In this document: piece by piece, positions 1 through 11,814 of the stretch | How the letters are laid out: each line of letters opens with the position of its first letter | Numbering within the stretch: position 1 is the stretch's first letter | NCBI RefSeq assembly: GCF_026210795.1 | Contig: NC_089429.1 | Coordinates: 930,001-994,000, forward strand | Length of the DNA stretch: 64,000 bases | Source of the DNA: Rhizophagus irregularis | Lineage: Eukaryota; Glomeromycota; Glomeromycetes; Glomerales; Glomeraceae | Reading direction: 5' to 3' | Position numbers and translations under genes: made by a program | Notes under the pieces: generated by a model | Told to the model about the DNA's origin: nothing | Databases searched by the model: none | What the model saw: only the letters and a program-made list of their open reading frames with translations

Positions 1-411
1 TTTTGGACGAAAATTTTTTCCGTTAATTTTTATACAGTATACGCGCGGAAAAAAATTTAAGTATGTAATATATATTTTGCGTTAAAAAAAAAATAATATA
101 TTAATTATATATATATTGAGTTTATTTGATTTAACATTGCATTACCAGTAATGTGACTAATATTTATTTTTAACCACAGAGAAACCAATAAGTATGTAGT
201 TTTATAAAGTTAACCCAAAGATAAGATTTTCTGGTAATTTTTATCTTTAAGGGGAAAAAATTTTAGTCGATCATCCCATTTTGACCAGATTTTCGCCAAA
301 ATTTTCCCATTCCATTTTTAAAAATCACCACATGCACAGTTGCCGTGGATACAAAAAAAATTGCCTTTTTGGTAAAAAAGTCTCCAGTTAATCTTTATAT
401 TATTATGTACT
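1..411. other. Gene-free AT-rich DNA
   Basis: I see no credible ORF or RNA gene here. The sequence is low-complexity AT DNA with short homopolymers, running up to the microsatellite that starts at 412. Confidence 0.6.
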
Positions 412-470
412 TGTACATGTACATGAACATGAACATGAACATGAACATGTACAGTACATGTACATGTACA
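412..470. repeat. GTACAT/GAACAT hexanucleotide microsatellite
   Basis: Tandem hexamers alternate between GTACAT and GAACAT, ending in palindromic GTACATGTAC steps. It is non-coding and sits shortly before the first large palindromic array. Confidence 0.85.
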
Positions 471-602
471 GAGAAAGTGAACATTCACTATGGAAACTTT
501 TTGCGCTGAGTTTAACTGTGCTGCTCAAAAAGAATGTTAACTTGACAGATCATGAAATAGTATGTTGATCATTTTTTATTAAAATGTGAAAAAAAAAAAA
601 AA

Positions 603-2636
603 ATTTGACGTTTTTGTGATTGAAAAATCAAAAAAAAATTAATTTTTTTTAATCAAAACGTCAGACTTGACGTTTTTGTGATTGAAAAATCAAAAATAAT
701 TGATTTTTTTAATCAACTTGACGTTTCTGTGATTAAAAAATCAAAAAAAATGATTTTTTTAATCAAAAACGTCAGACTTGACGTTTTTGTGATTAAAAAA
801 TAAAAAAAATGATTTTTTTAATCAAAAATGTCAGACTTGACGTTTTTGTGATTAAAAAATAAAAAAAAATGATTTTTTTAATCAAAAACGTCAGACTTGA
901 CGTTTTTGTGATTAAAAAATCAAAAAAAAAATGATTTTTTTAATCAAAAACGTCAGACTTGACGTTTTTGTGATTAAAAAATCAAAAAAAATGATTTTTT
1001 TAATCAAAAACGTCAGACTTGACGCTTTTGTGATTAAAAAATCAAAAAAAATGATTTTTTTAATCAAAAACGTCAGACTTGACGTTTTTGTGATTAAAAA
1101 ATCAAAAAAAATGATTTTTTTAATCAAAAACGTCAGACTTGACGTTTTTGTGATTAAAAAATCATTTTTTTTGATTTTTATTAGCTAAGAACGTCAGACT
1201 TGACGTTTTTGTTATTAAAAATCAAGAAAATTTGATTTTTATTAGCTAAGAACGTCAGACTTGACGTTTTTGTTATTAAAAATCAAGGAAATTTGATTTT
1301 TATTAGCTAAGAATGTCAGACTTGACGTTTTTGTGATTAAAAAATCATTTTTTTTGATTTTTATTAGCTAAGAACGTCAGACTTGACGTTTTTGTTATTA
1401 AAAATCAAGAAAATTTGATTTTTATTAGCTAAGAACGTCAGACTTGACGTTTTTGTTATTAAAAAATCATTTTTTTTGATTTTTATTAGCTAAGAACGTC
1501 AGACTTGACGTTTTTGTTATTAAAAATCAAGAAAATTTGATTTTTATTAGCTAAGAACGTCAGACTTGACGTTTTTGTTATTAAAAATCAAGGAAAAATG
1601 ATTTTTATTAGCTAAAAACGTCAGACTTGACGTTTTTGTTATTAAAAATCAAGGAAAAATGATTTTTATTAGCTAAAAACGTCAGACTTGACGTTTTTGT
1701 TATTAAAAATCAAGGAAATTTGATTTTTATTAGCTAAGAATGTCAGACTTGACGTTTTTGTGATTAAAAAATCATTTTTTTTGATTTTTATTAGCTAAGA
1801 ACGTCAGACTTGACGTTTTTGTTATTAAAAATCAAGAAAATTTGATTTTTATTAGCTAAGAACGTCAGACTTGACGTTTTTGTTATTAAAAAATCATTTT
1901 TTTTGATTTTTATTAGCTAAGAACGTCAGACTTGACGTTTTTGTTATTAAAAATCAAGAAAATTTGATTTTTATTAGCTAAGAACGTCAGACTTGACGTT
2001 TTTGTTATTAAAAATCAAGGAAAAATGATTTTTATTAGCTAAAAACGTCAGACTTGACGTTTTTGTTATTAAAAATCAAGGAAAAATGATTTTTATTAGC
2101 TAAAAACGTCAGACTTGACGTTTTTGTTATTAAAAATCAAGGAAATTTGATTTTTATTAGCTAAGAATGTCAGACTTGACGTTTTTGTGATTAAAAAATC
2201 ATTTTTTTTGATTTTTATTAGCTAAGAACGTCAGACTTGACGTTTTTGTTATTAAAAATCAAGAAAATTTGATTTTTATTAGCTAAGAACGTCAGACTTG
2301 ACGTTTTTGTTATTAAAAAATCATTTTTTTTGATTTTTATTAGCTAAGAACGTCAGACTTGACGTTTTTGTTATTAAAAATCAAGAAAATTTGATTTTTA
2401 TTAGCTAAGAATGTCAGACTTGACGTTTTTGTTATTAAAAATCAAGGAAAAATGATTTTTATTAGCTAAAAACGTCAGACTTGACGTTTTTGTTATTAAA
2501 AATCAAGGAAAAATGATTTTTATTAGCTAAAAACGTCAGACTTGACGTTTTTGTTATTAAAAATCAAGGAAAAATGATTTTTATTAGCTAAAAACGTCAT
2601 ACTTGACGTTTTTGTTAGCTAAAAATCAAAAAAAAA
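603..2636. repeat. Palindromic satellite array 1 (~60-bp unit)
   Basis: About 34 head-to-tail units of 60-62 bp. Each unit contains ACGTCAGACTTGACGT, an inverted pair of TGACGT half-sites with a 4-bp spacer, and an AT-rich second inverted repeat (GATTAAAAAATC paired with GATTTTTTTAATC). Units at about 957, 1017, 1077 and 1137 are exactly 60 bp apart. Because the unit is nearly self-complementary, short ORFs appear on both strands (912-1127 and 931-1188); these are repeat artefacts. From 1141 the AT spacer changes to a form with TTATTAGCTAA. The same family returns at 17.2-20.4 kb. Confidence 0.95.
1314..2594. repeat. Higher-order repeat of 427 bp within array 1
   Basis: Seven ~61-bp subunits recur in the same order three times. 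The marker TGTCAGACTTGACG following GAA starts at 1314, 1741 and 2168, exactly 427 bp apart, and the order of spacer variants (poly-T type, GAAAA type, GGAAAAATG type) is kept. The third copy diverges near its end. This shows recent block amplification. Confidence 0.85.
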
Positions 2637-2638
2637 TA

Positions 2639-4108
2639 GTGTACTTTTGTAAAAGTATACTAATAAATTAATAAAAGATTTTTTTATAAACAATAGATAG
2701 TGTTTAGTGAGATTTATAAAAAAATTTAATTTTAATAATAGTTTGGTATAAAAAAATTTTCTAGGATTTTTTTTTTAATAATATAATGGTATAGTACAAT
2801 AGATAGATATAATAAAATTTTCTGGGATTTATTTTAATAACAATAGGTATGATAACATTTTTGGTGATTTTTTTTTAACATTAAACAATAGATTGGTATC
2901 ATAGTACAATAGATTTATTTAATAAGATTTTTGTGATTTTTTTAATAACAATAAATTGGTAATAACAATCATTAACTTATTAAGTTAATAATTGTTTTTT
3001 AGTAAAATTTTTTCCAGTAATACTAATACTACTAATAGGTAATAGATAACTTAATAAACTTTTATAAAATAGATTAAGATATATAAAAAAAATTTGAGAT
3101 TTTTTTAAACAATAGATTGGTATAGTACAATGAATAGATATAAAAAAATTTTCTGAATTTTTTTTTTTAATAATAGATTGATATAAATATATTTTCTGAA
3201 CCTTTTTTTTAACAATAGAGTCATTAGATGAATATAAAAAATTTTTTGATAACAACAGATTGGTATGTTATAACTTATAATGGATAGATATAAAGAATTT
3301 TCTAAGATTTTTTATTAATACAATAGATCAGTTTCTGGAATTTTTTATGGCAAATTAATTGGTATAGTACAAAAGATACTAGGTATAAAATTTCTTGGGA
3401 TTTATTTTAACAACAATAGGTATGATAAAATTTTTGGTGACTTTTTTTTAATAACAATAGATTGGTAATAGACAATTATTACTGCGACTAGTAATTATTG
3501 AAAACCAATATGATTTGCCAATTCATTATCAGTTCAGTTTTTAATGTTTTTGCAACATTTTTTATTGTCTATTACCAATCTATTGTTATTAAAAAAAAAC
3601 ACAAAAAATTTTATTAAATCAATCCATTGTACTGTACCATCCATTATACTATGATACCAATCTATTATTGTTATTAAAAAAAAATAATCACCAAAAATTT
3701 AGCATACCTATTGTTATTAATATAAATCTCAGAAAATTTTATTATATCTATCTATTGTACTATACCATTAAAAAAATCTTGGAAAATTTTTTTATTAACC
3801 TTATTAAATGTAATCTATTGTTTTATTTATATTACTTATCAGTAATATTAGTGTTACTGTGAACTATAAAAAAAATCTTACTAAAAACAATTATTAACTT
3901 CAGTTAATAAGTTAATTGTTTATTACCAATATATTGTTATTAAAAAAAATCATAGAAAATTTTTTTATATCAAACTATTATTAAAAAAAAATCTCATTAA
4001 ATTTTTTTATAAATCTCACTAACACAATCTATTGTTATAAAAAAATCTTTTATTAATTTATTAGTATACTTTCAAAAATAAACTCACTCACTATATCCAA
4101 AAGTACAC
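2639..4108. mobile_element. 1.47-kb foldback element with TA-flanked inverted ends
   Basis: The left end (GTGTACTTTTG from 2639) and the right end (CAAAAGTACAC to 4108) are inverted copies, each abutted by TA, as expected for a Tc1/mariner-type target duplication. The arms continue inward as imperfect complements: motifs such as caatagattggtat on the left recur as ataccaatctattg on the right. Inside each arm is a degenerate ~50-bp tandem repeat. There is no transposase ORF; the short ORFs at 2980-3255 and 3668-3862 are repeat translations. It is probably a non-autonomous element. The family assignment is inference. Confidence 0.65.
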
Positions 4109-4110
4109 TA

Positions 4111-4962
4111 GTTATTTAATAAAATAAAATCTGTTCTCCGTTTATTCATATAAAAAATCAAGAGAATTTAATCTTCGATATAAGATTTGAAAAAAATAAA
4201 CCAATCATTAATAAAACGTTGGTTTATGTCTAAGAAATGTTAAAAACAGTCAGATTAAACAATAATTATTTAAGAATTTAGTAAAAAGAAAATTATTATA
4301 AATAAGCTAAATTAATTGCATATGAAAAACATTGTTAATGAGGTTGTATAGTACAACATCAATATATTTAAATATCCGAAATTTAACAAATTTAGCAAAA
4401 AGATCGAAAAAGGGAAAATTGCACCCATTTATCTCAAGTTACTTTGAAACAATTCCAATTTCCAAATTCTTCTCTTGACTAAATATTTAACTTCTAGAAT
4501 GGATCGAATACTATGATAGATTTGAAATAATTTCTGGTTGAAAATGTTTCACATTATACTGTATGATTCCCATATAAATCATATTATAATAACATTTTTA
4601 GTTCTTTCGTTATAATTAATAATTTTGATTTTTGAGTTAAATTTTTGATGGTCGCAGAGTTTAAAAATTTATATATCGCGTAAAAGTTTAGCCTAGTAAT
4701 TTTGCCGATAACTTTTTAACTTACTATACTTAGTTATTTTAACATTTAATCTTACCTATTATGGAGATTTAAATAAAATTGCCAGAATTGAATAAATTTA
4801 ATTGCCGATCAGGAATGTTCTGTGTATTTTAACTAGTCTTTTTTTAAAATCAATTGCAACATAAAATAACGTTTCTCCTCATTATTTTTGTATTATTTTT
4901 TTTATGTAATTTTTACATACGAATTAATAACATATTTTTTATTTAATAAATTGTTTATTAAA
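4111..4962. other. Intergenic DNA upstream of kinase 1
   Basis: No ORF of interest. This AT-rich stretch must carry the promoter of the kinase gene starting at 4963, but I cannot point to a specific element. Confidence 0.5.
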
Positions 4963-6515
4963 ATGGATGAAATTAAATTAAGCGATGATGTATTTGAACA
5001 AATAAAAGACTTCAGATATTGGTATTTGACTAAAGAACAAGAATCGTTAATTGATAAATTAATAACAGACGAAGAATTAAAGGAACGTTATAAAAAAAAT
5101 GGTTTATGTAATAAGTGTAAACAACCTAATACTAATTATCCTTATTGTCAGCCATGTAATTCTAAAAGTTTTCAACAAAATTTCAAAAATTGGACAAGTG
5201 GAAATCATAGCGTTGATGAATTTATTCAAAAAGCACAGTTAGAAGCTAATGATGTGCATCAAATCTTAGAGTGGATTGAATATGATGAATTTGAAGGTGT
5301 TGAATATTTAGCAAAAGGGGGATTTGGAACTACTTTTAAAGCAGTTTGGGAATATGGTCCCATTAATTGGGATTTTGAAAAAAATCAATTGGTAAGAAGT
5401 GGTGAAACAGAAGTTGCTTTAAAATGTTTGTATAACTCACAAGACATCACAAAAGATTTTTTAAATGAAGTAAGATATTTTCTTATAATCTTTATTAACT
5501 TTTTAATATAAATGTTAAGCTAACTACAATTTTTCTTTTAAGGTTGAATCAAATATTTTAGTATGTGATTCTGATTCTGTAGTTCGTTGTTTTGGTATTA
5601 CCAAAGATCCAAAAACAAATAATTTTATGATGGTGATGGATTTAAAAGTTGGTAGTTTAAGACAACATTTAAATAAGAATTTCATTTCACTGAGTTGGAG
5701 TCAAAAGATGACGAGTTTATTAGGTATTGCAAATGGCCTTCTTGATATTCATAATAAAGGATTAATTCATCATGATTTTCATTCTGGAAATATATTAAGC
5801 GATTTTGATGCAACTACTTATATTACTGATTTGGGATTATGTCAACCGGCAAATGTCGAATTCTCTCAAAATAGTAATAAAAAAATATATGGTGTATTAC
5901 CTTATGTAGCTCCAGAAGTTTTAAAAGGAAAAGAATATACTCAAAAAAGTGATATTTATGGATTTGGAATCATTGCATATGAAATTTGTACAGGTTTCCC
6001 TCCTTATTATGATATAGCTCATGATGAATTCTTAGCAATGAAAATTTGTGAGGGGTTAAGACCAAAGTGTAATTACAAAATTCCTCAAATAATTTTTGAT
6101 ATTATTAATCAATGTTGGGATGCAGACCCTTTAAAACGACCTAGTGCAATTGAATTACGAGAGTTAACAAGGGAATTTTTTTATGATACTATTGAAACTT
6201 CTGAGATTTTTAAACAAATTAGAGAAGCAGATATAATTAATGAAAAGTTATCTTTTTCATCACCTTTAATATCTACTGGTACTACATTATATATGACACA
6301 TCCTCAAGCAGTTTACACAAGTAGACTTTTAGATTTTAAAAATCTTCCAGTACCAAAAAATGCTAATTATAATGATGATTTACTTGGAATAGAATATTCA
6401 GGTAAGCATAGGTAGTTTTTATAGTAAGATAGTTTTATAATGCTAACAACTAATATCTTTAGATTCCTTAAGAATGGATTTTACTGAACTTGATATTAAT
6501 TCTAAACGTAATTAA
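4963..6515 (+). CDS. TKL-like protein kinase with Cys-pair finger (kinase 1)
   Basis: This is a predicted Ser/Thr/Tyr kinase of the expanded glomeromycete TKL-like group, 472 residues. Exons are 4963-5469, 5543-6401 and 6463-6515; both introns are GT-AG and the second has a consensus TGCTAAC branch site at 6441. I start at the ATG at 4963 because the upstream extension has no Met and looks like a hydrophobic leader read from UTR. A CxxC...CxxC finger (C49, C52, C62, C65) precedes WTSGN (77-81). The glycine loop is KGGFGTTF (118-125), the beta-3 Lys is K154 in VALK, the catalytic loop is HHDFHSGN (Asp 247), the metal-binding motif is DLG (Asp 265), and APE is present. The HRD Arg is replaced by His, making it a non-RD kinase. 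The last exon encodes DSLRMDFTELDIN, a short tail. The substrate is unknown. Confidence 0.9.
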
Positions 6516-6823
6516 TTTTACATGTGATTTTTTGATCTTATATTTTTTTAATTAACCTATTTTTTATTATAGATGAAAGAAATTAAACACACTTAAATGA
6601 AAACATTTAGTATCACATTAAAAATCATAATAGATATAATTTATTTTTATTTTATTTTGAACTTTAATGTTTTTTCTGGGACATTTGATGGAAATATAGT
6701 ATTATATTTATCAATTATTTATTTGAAGATTGATATTGTAATGAAGTTAACAATAATTTTTTTATTAATAAATTTATCACATTATATTATCTAAAATTGA
6801 TAGTAAATAAATCACTAAGTATT
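6516..6823. other. 3' flank of kinase 1
   Basis: AT-rich sequence. A 65-codon ORF at 6597-6794 is rich in Ile, Leu and Phe from TTA/ATT codons and shows no family resemblance, so I do not call it a gene. Confidence 0.4.
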
Positions 6824-6912
6824 AGTTATTTACTAATCTAGTAGTATATAAATGGGTTATCATCCGAAGGATGATGGCCCATTTATATACTAAACTAGAT
6901 CAGTAAATAACT
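6824..6912. repeat. 89-bp inverted repeat (hairpin)
   Basis: AGTTATTTACTAATCTAG on the left pairs with CTAGATCAGTAAATAACT on the right, and the arms run inward to ATCATCC-gaa-GGATGAT. It is immediately followed by a second, looser foldback with CCGCCAGTT-tat-AACTGGCGG near 6941-6961, bracketed by ACTAATTGGT and ACCAATTAGT. It may be a miniature element or a transcript hairpin. Confidence 0.75.
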
Positions 6913-9531
6913 TTTTTATCATCCTAGATATACTAATTGGTCCGCCAGTTTATAACTGGCGGAAAAAATCCTAAATACCAATTAGTAGCCAGGTGATAAT
7001 ATTACAGTTATATACTGTAAGTAATGAGTATTATGTCGGTTATCAGTCAGTCAGGCGGTTAGTCAAACCAGTCGGTCAAATAGTCAGTCAGAAGTTTTTG
7101 ACTGACCAATATCAGTCGCGGTTTATGGCTGGTTATAACTGGTTATAACTAATTTCTGCCATATTCATTTTAATTTTACAAATTTTACAAATTTAAAAAT
7201 TGTAAATACTGAATCGTTAAAGGCCAGTCGTTATACAAGTCATTTCAACGCATCCATTTAGTTGGCAACGGTCGTAGCTTTACAGTCCCCGAAATGTTTG
7301 GCTCAATATTCTTTTTTTTTTTATTTATTTTAGCCACTATGAACTTTACCTTACGGAAATTCGTTAGTAGATTTTTTTCTAGAACGAAAAGTAATATTTA
7401 TATTTTATATGAGATAAAATGAAAAAAAAAAAATTTTTTTTTCATATGGTCCCGCAAAACAGCTACTTAAAAAGATCTGATAAACATCGGAACGTTACGC
7501 AAATACGTAAAAGAGATGTCATTTTATATTATATTAAAAAATTCCCACTTTTTTAAATTCTTGCAAATTTCTATACTAACAATTCTGTTCTTGGCTATCA
7601 CTATGCTAGCTATTTCCATACCCTTCTACAAGCTTCTACAAGCACGAAATAAACTATACAATATTTCCACCAATTTAAATCACTCCCACTTACATAAATT
7701 ACATCGATTTCAGCAAAGAATTTCTCATAGGTTAAGTAATTTCACAGCGTAAATTTGGGAGATTAGTGATGGGATAAAAAAATAAGCAATATTTCCAATT
7801 CTATACTTTAATCTTTATAATATTCCAGTCCGCCTCATACTGTATCCTTTGTGTTCAAGAAATTTTTTTTTTCGTAAGTACAATTTTGCGCCAAACATTA
7901 AAGAATTTGGCACGTGCCATCACGGGAATTTATTTGTGATACTGCGTAGTGGTCAGATTTTCTTGGCGAAACAAGAGTAATATGTCCGTTTCATTTTAGA
8001 ACATCTATAAAGGCGGGAAATTTGATTAATATTGTGATGACATGTTTCAAGAGGCTAGACGAATAATAAACAAACCTACCTTATTATTACTTTGTGAAAG
8101 GTACGAGTTCATTTAATTGTAATATCGATGATGCAAATAATGGTATGTTTGAATTTTATTAGAATTTTTGTTTGATTTTTCGCATGATTCTTGCTTATAT
8201 TCGCACAAGATTGACTAACCGGAGTGGCGGAGTGGCACTTTTCATATGATTCGTAGCAAAAATAGAAATTAATTTTATCAGCAAATCCTAACAAATTAGT
8301 TATATAATTAATATAATTATAAAAATGAAGAGACAAATGAAAATTTAAAAAATATGATAAAAATTTCGTAAAGAAATAAGATTTTAATACTGAATGATTG
8401 AATTAATTTGATTTAATAATGTATTAGATGCAATATTATTATGCCTATAATGAGTAATTTGGAAGTTATCTAGATTAAAAATTGGAATAATTTTTTTTTT
8501 AAGTTTGTGAATCATCAGGATATTCTTCAGAATTTTATATAAATGGCGGTTATAATTGTCTCACCGTTTAATACTTACTATTAGGAATTACTATTGACTG
8601 ATATCCCTTTTCGCCCTACTTTCCTTTTTTTTTTGCAATAAAAGTGAATATAAAGTGATAAACAAAAAGTCCTCATAAAATAGATACTGTCATCTATCAT
8701 ATCATTGTATTCAAAAAGGGATATATCTTATCATCTCCGTAATACTTTGATTTTAAATTTATAAACTCATTATACAATAAATTAACTTTGAATAGTATTT
8801 TATTGTGCTATATTTATATCGAAATATTATGCGACTAAAATTTAATCATTAAAATTGAATTTTGATTACTATTTTTTGAAACTTTAAATTTCGACTCATT
8901 AAACATAATAACTAAAAGTAAAATTTAAGCACAATTAAATATAAGTAATATTAATTTTATTAAAATTATTAATTTAGTTAACTTAAGAGAGAAAAAAAGA
9001 CAATTGATGATATTAGTTTAAAAAAATTGATCGACATGTGATTTTTTTTACTGGAATTTATTGATATCATATTCAATCATCATCATCAATACGGATCCAA
9101 TTGAGATAGATTTTGAAAATTTTATTTTATGAATTTATAGTGTGATTGATATATTGAATTCTATGAGGATTTGATTAATAAATTCTTATTTCCAAAGCAT
9201 CATTTTTTAGAAATACATTTCATTAATTTCGTAGAAAATAATTTTAAAACTTTTTTTTTTGTACAATCTTTAATGTTATTTAGTGCCTCTGTATTTTTAC
9301 ATCATATTTTTACAAGAAATAAATAAATAAATAAAAATGATCTTACAAGTTAAATGAAAAGTTAAGAACCTTTATTTAATTTGCTTATGATCAGATGACA
9401 ATGTAGCACAATGACAGGTAGATCAGTAGACAATACTAAATTTTGTTGGTCGCACCAGTTTTACCGTCAATGGAAACTTTATTTTTTTTAACAACTATTA
9501 TTAAAAAAAAAAAAATTTTTTTTTTACAAAA
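6913..9531. other. Intergenic region between the first two kinases
   Basis: Contains the foldback at about 6929-6986, then short runs of AGTCAGTCAG-like repeats near 7040-7110. An ORF at 7516-7752 (78 codons, hydrophobic start) is C-richer than its surroundings but has no recognisable family. The remainder is AT-rich and shows no gene. Confidence 0.5.
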
Positions 9532-11814
9532 ATGTCTAATATTCGAATGAATTTAATAGAAGCAGCACTTACGAGAGCACATTTATTAATTGATTATAAT
9601 ATTTGTGTTGGCTTTCATAAACAATACGAATTTTGTGAACAAAAAATTCTTGATGATGATTCTCTTACAGAAGAAGAAAAAACTGAAGCAATAAGATTAA
9701 ATAATAAAGGTTATGACCGAGATAAAATTACTTATAATTTAGGGACAAGAAGAATTTGTGAAAATTGTAACCAAAAATGTTTGGCTACATTATATTGTGA
9801 ATATTGTATTCGAAATTATTTAAAAGCAAACTTCTCAAATTGGACATCTGGAAATAATGATATTGATGATTTAATAAAAAAATGTCAAATGGAGACAAAT
9901 AACCCAGCAATAGTAATTGAATGGATCCCATATAATAATTTAGAAAATATTAAATATCTGACAAAAGGTGGATTCTCAGAGATTTATACAGCAAAATGGA
10001 TTGGTGGACAATATGAAGAATGGGATTCTAAAGTGCAACAATTAGTAAGAGTTGGAACTTGTAATGTAATACTTAAAGAATTAAAAAATGTTGAAAATGC
10101 AAGTCAAAGTTGGTTTGAAGAGGTTTGTAACTTAAAATATTTAAAGAACTTAAACTTAAAATTTAATAATTAATAATAAATTTTATTATTTTTTTAAAGG
10201 CTAAATCACATTTAACTTTAAGTAACAAACGTTCAGAGATTGTTCAATGTTATGGTATAACACAAAATCCATCACATGGAAATTATATTCTTGTAATGAA
10301 TAAATGTGATATTAATTTAAGAGAATATTTACAACAAAATCATAATCAACTTACATGGAATGAAAGAATTAGAATTGCTTTTGAAATAATTGATGCATTT
10401 GATTCTATTCATAAAGAGAATTCAATTCATAGAGATTTGCATTCTGGAAATATATTATATTCCCAGTTTTATGATCTTTGGCGAATTAGTGATCTTGGAT
10501 TTTGTGGTCCTGCAGACAAACCATCAACTAGTATATATGGAATTCTTCCTTACATAGCACCTGAAGTTATTATTGGAAGAGGATATACTTTTAAATCTGA
10601 TATTTATAGTATTGCAATGCTTATGTGGGAAATTTCATCTGGACAACCACCATTTATGAATTATGAACATGATTGTAATCTTGCAATTAATATTATTAAT
10701 GGTATGAGACCAAAAATTATATCAGAAATTCCTTTAAAATATAAAAGTTTAATGGAACAATGTTGGGATGCTAATCCATTAAAAAGACCTGATGCTAATA
10801 CACTATTGGAGAAGATAAGAGAAATTAAAACATATTATCAAAATAATCCAAATGAATTACCTCAATTAATAGCAAAAGTAGATAAAGAAAAAATTAACAT
10901 GAATAGTAAATTATTTACAAGTAAAATTTATAATTTTGAAAATCTATCTGAACCAAAAAATGCAACAGAAGGTATAATTTTTTCATATATTATTAATTTA
11001 ATCTTCTTTTTAATATAAGTATTATTAATAATATCTTCTTTTTATAAATAATAATAGAACAAAAAGGTAATATAAAGATAAAATGTTTTAGTTTAAGTTC
11101 CTTTATTAATTAATAAATAAATTGATTTTTTTTTAAAAAATAGCATTTTATATCACTAGATCATATGATTTTGGTATTTCTAGCAATAGTAAGTATTTAT
11201 TAAAATTATGTTGAATTTTATATAATAAATATTAAATGATCCATTTTATTATAGCTAGTAATCTTAGTAAATCGAGTAATCAATATATATCAATTAGTTC
11301 CAATGGTAATTTATTCTTATTAGTGTTTTATAATAAATAAATACTAATTTACTGTATATCTTAATTTTAGATAATGATAGTAAAGAATCACCAAGATTAT
11401 CCAAAAAATTAAAAATAGAGAACGGTAAAGCCTTAAAATATTTATTTATTATATATCGATTCTAATTTTCTTATAATATTTTCGTTGATGAGTATATTAA
11501 TAAAATTTGATTTATTGATAATAGTAGACGTTCAAAATGACTATGAGAGAGAATTCATGCAACGACGATCAAATATTGGTACTAATGGTAAGCTATATTT
11601 ATTAAATTATTTATAAGATAAATTAGGTCATTATTCTAATTTATTTTACTTTTACAGATGAAGTACAAAATAATCCAAGCCTTCATTCAGAACAAAATAC
11701 TAAATCAGAAATTCTCGATGGTTTGTTTTATTATTTAGTATTTTTAACAATATGATATTAAAATAATAAATTACATTTATTTACTAATCTATCCATTTTA
11801 TAGATGAATCTTAA
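9532..11814 (+). CDS. TKL-like protein kinase with multi-exon tail (kinase 2)
   Basis: This is a predicted 551-residue kinase encoded by nine exons: 9532-10122, 10200-10971, 11058-11066, 11144-11188, 11255-11305, 11371-11424, 11528-11587, 11658-11720 and 11804-11814. All introns are GT-AG and the reading frame closes exactly at TAA. The N-terminus has a Cys-rich finger (C76, C79, C89, C92) and NWTSGN. The glycine loop is degenerate (KGGFSEIY), the beta-3 Lys sits in VILKEL, the catalytic loop is HRDLHSGN (274-281), the metal motif is DLG, and APE follows. After PKNATE comes a hydrophilic tail (EQKAFYITRSYDFGISSN, then Ser/Asn-rich, then RLSKKLKIEN). The short exons were deduced from frame and splice signals and match the tail style I know from related Rhizophagus kinases. 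The substrate is unknown. Confidence 0.88.

Noticed and set aside
912-1188. Overlapping ORFs on both strands (71 and 85 codons)
   Set aside because: They translate the palindromic satellite; periodic 20-residue units appear on both strands because the DNA unit is self-complementary.
603-2636. Possible CRISPR-like array (regular ~60-bp repeats)
   Set aside because: Units are contiguous and self-complementary with no unique spacers, and the genome is eukaryotic.
4888-4962. Hydrophobic N-terminal extension of kinase 1
   Set aside because: No ATG begins it; the sequence is T-rich leader DNA, and the ATG at 4963 gives the usual cytosolic kinase start.
7516-7752. 78-codon ORF with a hydrophobic N-terminal segment
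   Set aside because: No family resemblance, no second supporting feature, and a chance open frame is likely in this AT-rich DNA.
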